Source of the DNA: Fidelibacterota bacterium 46_43
GTDB lineage: Bacteria > Fidelibacterota > Fidelibacteria > Fidelibacterales > Fidelibacteraceae
Reading direction: 5' to 3'
DNA: 12,645 nucleotides
Assembly: GCA_001509335.1 (NCBI GenBank)
Contig: LGGY01000009.1
Coordinates: 1 to 12,645, forward strand
The number at the start of each line of letters is the position of its first letter. The stretch's first letter is position 1. A program made the position numbers and the translations under genes. Positions 7,176-12,645 of this stretch are shown piece by piece. A model generated the notes under the pieces. The model was not told the origin of the DNA. It saw only the letters and a program-made list of their open reading frames with translations, and did not search any database.

Positions 7176-8252
7176 ATGAAATTGATTAAACGACTGGTGA
7201 TTTTTCTCTCTCTTTTTGTTCTCTACATCATTTTTAAGGAATTTTTACACCTTTATACCATGCTCGATGCCGTACATCCTGCTGCAGCCTGGGGATTTAT
7301 TGTCCTGGCTGCTGCATTCTTTATCTACTTTGCAGGGATTCCCCTTTTTCGGATACTCAGTATGCCTGTTGCCTATGGGCCGGTATATGATCCCCGTCAG
7401 GAACCCCATCTGATTGCCAAACGGATGGATCGTTTCCGTAAAAACAAATATCTGGCAGGCAGCGGTGTGGATCTATCCACCCTGAAAAATGATCAAGAGA
7501 GTTATCACCGGGTGATCCGGGAAATGGAAAAAGGCGTGGATCAGCTTCGCAAAAGACATATCCCGCAACTTTTTTATTCCACCACCATTGCCCAAAACGG
7601 GTTTTTGGACGCCTTGCTGATTCTTTCCTCATCCATCAATCATATTAAGGAAATTTTTATCCTGTACAATGGCCGGGTATCCAACAAAGATCTTTTAATC
7701 ATTCTGAAAAAAATATACCTGGCTATGGCTGTCGGAGGTTCTGAAGCAGCAGAATATGCCACACAGGAAGTCTTTTCCCGTTTTGCCACCGATGGAATGA
7801 AAGCAATTCCCTTATTCAATAAAATTTCCGCCTCCCTGATTGACGGATATGTTAATGCCGTTATGTTGACGCGGATTTCTTACATCACAGAAAATTATTG
7901 CAAAAAAACGGTCATAGCCTCTGATAAAGAGTTATCTCCGGACCCGAAATTTGTTTTTGATTCTGCTAAAAACATCACCAAAGATATCCGGGATAAAATT
8001 TTTGGAACACTGAGGCGGAAAGCAAAGGAAAAGCTGTCTGAAGCTGTGATGCCTGTCACCGATATGTTTCAGAGAACCCTGGAATGGATAAGTCCGAAAG
8101 AAATCGATCCAAAGAATGATTATGCCCTGGAATCTCCACCAGGCTATGGAAGCAGTTCCTTTCGCTATGGATTTTTGAAACTTTTCAGGAGTTTTAGGAA
8201 GAAAGAATTGGATGATGAGCTAACGATGACTCATGTAGATGCGATTGAATAA
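7176..8252 (+). CDS. Two-pass membrane protein resembling YcjF/DUF697
   Basis: The product has 358 residues. Two hydrophobic helices lie near the N-terminus (about residues 7-26 and 37-57, the second AAWGFIVLAAAFFIYFAGI). After a charged linker there is a helical domain at about 135-265. In it, HIKEIFILYNGR, KKIYLAMAVGGSEAAEYATQ, and KISASLIDGYVNAVMLTRI followed by SYITENYCKK line up by pattern with the YcjF/DUF697 family: an isoleucine-rich helix ending in LY, then a glycine-alanine helix, then a helix ending in a small-residue LT-R motif. E. coli YcjF is an inner-membrane protein of unknown biochemistry encoded beside the GTPase-like YcjX; related domains are often tied to GTPases. No GTPase gene is in view here. 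The C-terminal third is charged and probably cytoplasmic. It stands alone, divergent from the glycosyltransferases and convergent with the asnA operon. The match was made by eye. Confidence 0.72.
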   Translation: MKLIKRLVIFLSLFVLYIIFKEFLHLYTMLDAVHPAAAWGFIVLAAAFFIYFAGIPLFRILSMPVAYGPVYDPRQEPHLIAKRMDRFRKNKYLAGSGVDLSTLKNDQESYHRVIREMEKGVDQLRKRHIPQLFYSTTIAQNGFLDALLILSSSINHIKEIFILYNGRVSNKDLLIILKKIYLAMAVGGSEAAEYATQEVFSRFATDGMKAIPLFNKISASLIDGYVNAVMLTRISYITENYCKKTVIASDKELSPDPKFVFDSAKNITKDIRDKIFGTLRRKAKEKLSEAVMPVTDMFQRTLEWISPKEIDPKNDYALESPPGYGSSSFRYGFLKLFRSFRKKELDDELTMTHVDAIE

Positions 8253-8322
8253 AAACCAGGCATAGTTACTATCGCAATAGTGGGAAAAAATCACATTACA
8301 ATACATTAATAATAATATAAGC

Positions 8323-8351
8323 TTGACGTTTTTTCATGAACACTGTATTTT
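8323..8351 (+). promoter_or_regulatory. Promoter-like sequence without an obvious gene
   Basis: TTGACG (8323-8328), a 17-base spacer and TATTTT (8346-8351) resemble a sigma-70 promoter pointing right. Transcription would begin in the C-run hairpin at 8353-8369 and run antisense into the end of the CpXC gene. The spacer 8253-8463 is AT-rich and holds no convincing gene. Confidence 0.25.
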
Positions 8352-8352
8352 A

Positions 8353-8369
8353 CCCCCCGGGGTGGGGGG
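8353..8369. repeat. C6 / G6 inverted repeat
   Basis: Six C (8353-8358), GGGGT, then six G (8364-8369) can form a very stable 6-base stem with a 5-base loop, or compete with other structures because of the G4-T-G6 tract. It is sharply unlike the AT-rich sequence on both sides. There is no following T run, so it is not a standard intrinsic terminator, although it lies between two convergent genes and may slow polymerase. Confidence 0.5.
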
Positions 8370-8463
8370 AGATACTCAAAAATATTCGAATAAATAATTA
8401 TATCGAATCTCTTAATCACATTAAATAGCCCGATTCATTGCAGTATGTGGTGCAGGAAAATAT

Positions 8464-8904
8464 TTAACGCTCTGATTCTTTTACTCGTTTTTGTCGCTGT
8501 TTGACAAACAATTCTTCCCGAAAGCGAATGTATAAAATCAGTTCCTGCATGGTGAAGGTTACATGAATATTATTCAAATATTCTGGCATATTTTCCCGCT
8601 GCTTCTCAGGAATGGGTAGGGTAATGCGTCCTTCAGGATCGAATTGATCGAAAAAATTGGATTCCTTCATGCTTTCGGGTGGATAATACTGGGCAATAAT
8701 CCGTCGGTCCGGATCATGATATAAAAGGGATGAGGGGATCATGGAACGGGTTCCGCATTTGGGACACTCAAAGATATTGATTTTTCCCTGTAATACCTCT
8801 TCACGGGCCAGGGGATCTTCGGCTGTATTGATGCTTTGCCAGACGTCGTATGGACTTTCGGCGCCGCATTCAGGACAAGCCAGCAGCATGGTTGTTTTAG
8901 TCAT
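8464..8904 (-). CDS. CpXC zinc-ribbon domain protein
   Basis: This is a 146-residue protein with two Cys-Pro-X-Cys pairs, C10-P-E-C13 and C47-P-K-C50, the hallmark of the CpXC family (PF14353 by recollection), whose function is unknown. The two pairs very probably hold one zinc ion. The middle part (IIAQYYPPESM and the proline-rich stretch after it) and an amphipathic, highly charged C-terminal helix ending KQRQKRVKESER complete the protein. No signal peptide or membrane helix is seen, so it should be cytoplasmic. The ATG at 8904 lies six bases after the asnA stop, so it is almost certainly the second gene of the asnA operon. The ribosome site is weak (GAG inside the asnA stop region), which suggests translational coupling. 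A regulatory or nucleic-acid-binding role is possible but nothing in the sequence proves it. Confidence 0.85.
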   Translation of the reverse strand: MTKTTMLLACPECGAESPYDVWQSINTAEDPLAREEVLQGKINIFECPKCGTRSMIPSSLLYHDPDRRIIAQYYPPESMKESNFFDQFDPEGRITLPIPEKQRENMPEYLNNIHVTFTMQELILYIRFREELFVKQRQKRVKESER

Positions 8905-8910
8905 AATGTC

Positions 8911-9984
8911 TCATAATAGATGGATGTTATGGTCTTTACAGATTTTCCGGATTTCATCCGGCCAAATCGATGAATGGACTTCACCGATATGAACCTTTCG
9001 GAGGAAAAACATGCACAGACGGGACTGGCCAATGCCTCCGCCTATGGTTTGTGGAAGTTCATCGTTTAATAAACGTTTATGAAAATAGAGTTGTGTCTTG
9101 TGCATTTCTTTCTTTTGTTTCAACTGGCGTATCAATGCTTCAGGATTGACCCGGATACCCATGGATGAGAGTTCCATGGCTGTGTCCAGAATCCGGTTAT
9201 AAATGATGATATCCCCGTTCAATCCAGGATGACCGTCTTCAGCGGGCGTAGACCAGTCGTCATAATCAGCAGCTCGTCCGTCATGGGGCACACCATTACT
9301 CAAAGGAGCACCGATTCCCCGGATAAAGACGGCTCCGAATTCTTTTGCTACTGCCATTTCCCTTTCTTTTGGATCTTTGTCAGGATAGCGCTGAAGCAAG
9401 GCTTCAGCCGTGATGAAATGGATTTTTTCCGGTAAATACGGCTCCGGCAATTCAGGATAATGCTCACAGACAATCTTTTCAGTATCCCTGATCACTGCGT
9501 AAATTTTCTGAACAATCGATTCTAAAAACTTGCAGTTCCTCTCATCGTCTCTCATGATGCGTTCCCAGTCCCATTGATCCACGTAAAGCGAATGAAACTT
9601 ATCCGGCAACTCATCCGGACGCACGGCATTCATGTTCGTATACAAACCTTCCCCCGGTTCGAAATCATAATCGGCCAGAGCCATTCGCTTCCATTTTGCC
9701 AGGGATTGGACAATTTCACCTGTCTCTCCCGTGGCGCCCAGGGGAAAGGAAACCGGACGCTCAATGCCATTCAGGTCATCATTGATCCCCGAATTGGCAT
9801 AGACCATGATGGGAGCAGAAACCCTGCTGAGATTCAAGGCTTCTGCCAGGGACTGCCGGAATGCCTCCCTGATAATATCTATGGCTTCCTGGGTTTTTTT
9901 CAGATCCAACGGACTTTCATAGCGCTCGGGGATGGTGAGAAAATCAGTTGTCAGATCAATATGTTTTTTCTTTTGTTTCAGCAT
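8911..9984 (-). CDS. asnA: Aspartate-ammonia ligase (asparagine synthetase A)
   Basis: AsnA makes asparagine from aspartate, ammonia and ATP in the cytosol, through an aspartyl-adenylate, and is related to class II aspartyl-tRNA synthetases. The 357-residue protein shows the family's conserved blocks in order: SLAKWKR (94-100), GEGLYTNMNAVRPDE (111-125), YVDQWDWE (134-141), DYDDWSTP (240-247), GLNGDI (254-259), ELSSMGIRV (271-279) and the ATP-site block PQTIGGGIGQSRL (311-323). It is a little longer than E. coli AsnA (330), mainly through the N-terminus and small insertions; no key block is missing. The ATG at 9984 follows AGGG by about eight bases. The CpXC gene follows six bases after the stop, forming a two-gene operon. 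No T-box, riboswitch or clear operator was seen in the 240-base upstream spacer. Use of the ammonia-dependent enzyme rather than AsnB fits an ammonia-rich, anaerobic habitat, though that is inference. Confidence 0.97.
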   Translation of the reverse strand: MLKQKKKHIDLTTDFLTIPERYESPLDLKKTQEAIDIIREAFRQSLAEALNLSRVSAPIMVYANSGINDDLNGIERPVSFPLGATGETGEIVQSLAKWKRMALADYDFEPGEGLYTNMNAVRPDELPDKFHSLYVDQWDWERIMRDDERNCKFLESIVQKIYAVIRDTEKIVCEHYPELPEPYLPEKIHFITAEALLQRYPDKDPKEREMAVAKEFGAVFIRGIGAPLSNGVPHDGRAADYDDWSTPAEDGHPGLNGDIIIYNRILDTAMELSSMGIRVNPEALIRQLKQKKEMHKTQLYFHKRLLNDELPQTIGGGIGQSRLCMFFLRKVHIGEVHSSIWPDEIRKICKDHNIHLL

Positions 9985-10212
9985 ATTATGGCCCTATTTC
10001 TTAGCTTAAAACCTACAAATATCTGTTAATGAGGAAAAGGGAAAGTTTGTCACTCTTATCAGAAACACTTATTTCACCCTTAATAAAATTTTTCTTTTGA
10101 AACCGAAGGACTTATCCGCGAAATTTCAGATTAGATACCTGATAAACCACAGGAAGCAGAATACTTTAAGACAGGAAGGATGTATCCTTTTGGTTTATGT
10201 TGATTACACCAG
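9985..10212. other. Divergent spacer between asnA and the pseudogene
   Basis: This AT-rich stretch should hold the asnA promoter on the minus strand and the old dehydrogenase promoter on the plus strand. I found no convincing promoter pair, operator, T-box or hairpin. A 23-codon frame starting at the ATG near 10029 has no family resemblance or ribosome site and was not called. Confidence 0.5.
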
Positions 10213-10218
10213 AGGAGG
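10213..10218 (+). promoter_or_regulatory. Intact ribosome binding site of the dehydrogenase pseudogene
   Basis: AGGAGG lies six bases before the ATG at 10225, which opens a translation reading MKMVFFVAKPY, the normal N-terminus of D-lactate dehydrogenases. The site survived although the coding frame is destroyed. Confidence 0.7.
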
Positions 10219-10224
10219 GAATCC

Positions 10225-11003
10225 ATGAAAATGGTCTTTTTTGTTGCAAAACCCTATGTTTGACCGTCACTGTGCCGGTTTCAACAATGTTGATATCGAA
10301 GCCATCCAATGTAAAATTCCTGTGGTCCGGGTACCTGCCTACTCACCTCAGCCATAGCCGAATATATCGTCGCGTTGATTCTGGCGCTTAACCGGAAGAT
10401 TTACCGGGCTTACCAGTGGACCCGTGAGAATAATTACTCTCTTATGGCCTGATGGGTTTTGATATGTACGGGAAAACCGCCGGTATTATCGAGACGGACA
10501 AAATCGGGATATTGACAGGCGGAATACTGAATGGCCTTGGAATGCGGGCCCTGGCCTACGACCCTTATCCGGACCCCCAGGCTGCTAAAGAATATGGTTT
10601 TGAATATACCGACCTGAAAACTCTCTGCAGGAAATCACAGATTATTTACCTCCATTGCCCGTTAGCAAAAGAAACAGAATAACTGATCAATGAAAAATCC
10701 CCGGCCCTTATGCAGGATGGAGTGATGATCATTAATACCGGCCGGGGTAAACTTGTGGATACCCGGGCACTGATCAAAGGATTGAAAAAGGGGGAAGGTA
10801 GGTTATGCTGGATTGTATGTTTATGAGGAAGAACGGGATTTCTTTTTTTGAGGATCAATCGGATATGATTCTATGATTCTGACAGATGATATCCTTGCCC
10901 GGCGCTGACATTCAACAAAGTGGCCATCACATCCCATCAGTTTTTTCCCCCTCGTGAAGCTTTGGATAGTATTGCCCGGACTACTTTAAATGTCGGAAGG
11001 TAA
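10225..11003 (+). pseudogene. Decayed D-lactate dehydrogenase (D-2-hydroxyacid dehydrogenase family)
   Basis: Reading across frames recovers most of an NAD-dependent D-lactate dehydrogenase that would reduce pyruvate to lactate: MKMVFFVAKPY, then CAGFNNVDIEA, IPVVRVPAYSP, AIAEYIVALILALNRKIYRAY, GFDMYGKTAGII, LAYDPYPDP, NTGRGKLVDTRALI, VYEEE, and TSHQFFPPREAL with the catalytic histidine, ending at TAA 11001-11003. Visible lesions are: loss of about 65 codons at 10258-10265; one-base losses near 10350, 10443 and 10904; one-base gains in the G run 10791-10794 and the T run 10843-10849; an 8-base tandem duplication ATGATTCT at 10865-10880; and a nonsense TAA at 10680-10682. The NAD loop reads GIIETDKIG instead of GxGxxG, so both key glycines are changed (10491-10499). 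The span, 779 bases, is about 200 short of a normal gene. The number and variety of changes rule out simple sequencing error. The ribosome site is intact. Confidence 0.93.
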
Positions 11004-11037
11004 ACCGCTGAGTCATCAGGCAACTTGTAAATTGTAA

Positions 11038-12645
11038 TTAACGGCGGAGATAGGTCCGAACGCTTTTCGTATAAGGACTTTCAGGCCAGTTACTTAAAAA
11101 TTGCAGCAGCAAGGTTTTTTCAACATCCTGTTTTTTTATGAAATTAAAGTAAGCAGCCTGACGGAGTGTAAAATAATCGCCCATTACAGGATCTTTTTTT
11201 AATATATCTCCATTCAATTCCCAGAAATGTTTCAGTTCATCCATCCGGCCTGTCTGAAAAAGAATCTGTTCAAGGCGAAACGCAGCCAGGTTCCGGACCG
11301 GTGGTTTTTGCCCCATCAATGCTCTGGCTTTTTCCATGGCCCGGATCCATTCCCTTTTCCGGATATGGGATTCGAGCTCAATCATTCCCGGCTCTTCAGC
11401 TCCGATTTGCAGGTAGGATGCCAACGCCAGGATGTCATTGCTGTATTCATCACGGCTGTTGATAAGGGCAAGGGATTCGTTTACATGCTTTTCCAGAGAA
11501 TCCTGCCGGTTAAATGCCAAATCCACAAAAAGAAGATTCAACCTGAGGTGGTCTTCCTCTGTAGCATCCATGCGATAGTATGCCGGGGCTTCCCATATTT
11601 TTCGTCGGGCACTCTCTTCATCCTTTTGCAAAATTTTGCAGGTGATATATTCCGTAATCATTCTGTTCCGGATGTAAACAGGAAGGTCTGCCGGAATCTC
11701 TTCCAGCAGGTCTGCCGCTTTATCCAAATCACCAGTAACAACAAGATGAATATGAGCGAGTCTGAGCCGGCTTTCGTAGCGTATTTCTGGGTTCCGGGAG
11801 TCAGATAATTTTTCATACAGTCTGTAAGCGCTATCAATGTAAGCTTTATGGATTGTATATGTCGGACGGACCGGAAGGGCAAGAAATACTGTGTGGAAAG
11901 GGGGTATAATTTCCGGACCAAACTGAGCAGGTTTGTCCGAAAGGGCGTCATAGTTAAGTGCCCTTAGAAAAAGCCAGTTTTCCCTCTTTGGCTTGTCATC
12001 AATCATATTATCCAGATGCCGCAACAAAGTCAGGCTTAATTGATGTTGTGATACGTTGGATAAATGCCGGGAAGCCTGCAAAAGTTCGTCTGTACCAAAG
12101 AGCGACCTGTGATTCAGAAAAACCCGGACCGCTGTGTCGTATCTTTCTGAAGCCATCGCCATATCGGTGATAAGCCGGTAATCATCTACTGCTTCAGCAA
12201 GATTTTGTAGGGTATCTAATATCATGCCGTACAAAGGGGCTTCAGGGGCTAATGTTTTGAGTTCCTCGATGATAGGAGGAAGAGTTGACGGAGACAGCTC
12301 CCGATGCAATAGAAATTCCTTCAGGGCGGGCTGCCACATCTGTCTGTCGATCAAATGGGAAAAATAGGTTTGGGATTGCAGGAGTGCTTCACCGGTCTTT
12401 TCCCTGAAAAAGTCCATCATTTCCGGAAGTCCGCTGCCGTTATTATAAGCTGTCAGATACATCATCGCCAATCTGGGTAATCTGTCTTGTCGGCCTCTGG
12501 GGCGAAGGTAAGGCTCCCATACGTGGAAGGCTTCTTCTCGCCGGTTGTTTGCCATTAAAAGAACACCCCATTCGGCAAGATAGTTGATGTTCCCTGGATT
12601 CATCCGGTACAAAGTTTCGGTAATTTCTGCTGCTTTTTCCAGATT
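11038..12645 (-). CDS. TPR-like repeat protein (5' end beyond the window)
   Basis: The frame is open from the stop at 11038-11040 to the last base, giving at least 535 residues, so the start lies to the right of the window. The TTG near 12612 is internal: the codons before it read NLEKAAEITETLYRMNP and continue into NINYLAEWGVLLMANNRREEA, a typical tetratricopeptide-type helix pair. Further helix pairs with the same feel occur throughout, for example LRLAHIHLVVTGDLDKAADLLEEIP and the final SNWPESPYTKSVRTYLRR, which resembles the end of YbgF/BamD-type repeats. The repeats are too diverged to count reliably. No catalytic motif is seen in the visible part. Such proteins usually act as protein-binding scaffolds, often in the envelope of diderms, but location cannot be judged without the N-terminus. 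It is convergent with the dehydrogenase pseudogene, 34 bases away. Confidence 0.8.
   Translation of the reverse strand, partial: NLEKAAEITETLYRMNPGNINYLAEWGVLLMANNRREEAFHVWEPYLRPRGRQDRLPRLAMMYLTAYNNGSGLPEMMDFFREKTGEALLQSQTYFSHLIDRQMWQPALKEFLLHRELSPSTLPPIIEELKTLAPEAPLYGMILDTLQNLAEAVDDYRLITDMAMASERYDTAVRVFLNHRSLFGTDELLQASRHLSNVSQHQLSLTLLRHLDNMIDDKPKRENWLFLRALNYDALSDKPAQFGPEIIPPFHTVFLALPVRPTYTIHKAYIDSAYRLYEKLSDSRNPEIRYESRLRLAHIHLVVTGDLDKAADLLEEIPADLPVYIRNRMITEYITCKILQKDEESARRKIWEAPAYYRMDATEEDHLRLNLLFVDLAFNRQDSLEKHVNESLALINSRDEYSNDILALASYLQIGAEEPGMIELESHIRKREWIRAMEKARALMGQKPPVRNLAAFRLEQILFQTGRMDELKHFWELNGDILKKDPVMGDYFTLRQAAYFNFIKKQDVEKTLLLQFLSNWPESPYTKSVRTYLRR

Noticed and set aside
10197..10391. 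A separate 64-codon gene across the start of the pseudogene
   Set aside because: Part of this frame reads as conserved dehydrogenase segments (CAGFNNVD, PVVRVPAYS) that continue in other frames, so it is a fragment of the pseudogene.
10452..10682. A short intact dehydrogenase-like gene of 76 codons
   Set aside because: It is only the central cofactor-domain fragment of the broken gene; upstream and downstream pieces are in other frames.
12604..12612. TTG at about 12612 as the start of the TPR gene
   Set aside because: The frame remains open to the window edge and the preceding codons belong to a TPR-like helix.

Overview
The window is a bacterial chromosomal segment of moderate, AT-leaning composition. 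It has a CIRCE-controlled groEL, an ammonia-type asparagine synthetase (AsnA), glycosyltransferases, and a decayed D-lactate dehydrogenase gene of the type found in fermenters. Together these fit an anaerobic or fermentative, probably diderm bacterium, possibly from an uncultivated FCB-type lineage. That placement is a guess, because there is no rRNA or other phylogenetic marker except GroEL. I see no CRISPR array, tRNA, rRNA, transposase or phage gene.

Layout from left to right. At 1-114 is the apparent C-terminal end of a plus-strand membrane protein. Convergent with it is a large minus-strand gene (145-2610) for a three-part protein: acyl-activating enzyme, acyl carrier domain and PlsC-type acyltransferase. 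Its start faces groEL (2887-4569, plus). The groEL promoter carries a perfect CIRCE operator, there is no groES beside it, and it ends in a strong, nearly symmetrical terminator. Beyond that lies a minus-strand pair of GT4-like glycosyltransferase genes (6973-5879 and 5879-4716) joined by a one-base TAATG overlap. Divergent from them is a plus-strand gene (7176-8252) for a two-pass membrane protein resembling the YcjF/DUF697 family. After a 211-base AT-rich spacer with an odd C-run/G-run hairpin comes a minus-strand operon of asnA (9984-8911) followed, six bases later, by a CpXC zinc-ribbon protein (8904-8464). A wrecked plus-strand D-lactate dehydrogenase gene occupies 10225-11003. The right end is filled by a minus-strand TPR-like protein gene that is still open at base 12645.

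The genes do not form one pathway. The recognisable themes are membrane lipid acylation, protein folding under HrcA control, surface glycan synthesis, asparagine synthesis, and loss of a lactate-forming step. No defence or mobile system is evident. The most distinctive points are the synthetase-ACP-acyltransferase fusion divergent from the heat-shock operator, the asnA-CpXC pairing, and a dehydrogenase pseudogene whose individual lesions can be read base by base. Three gene starts were moved from the longest open frame: the synthetase to 2610, the DUF697-like gene to 7176, and the TPR gene to beyond the window.
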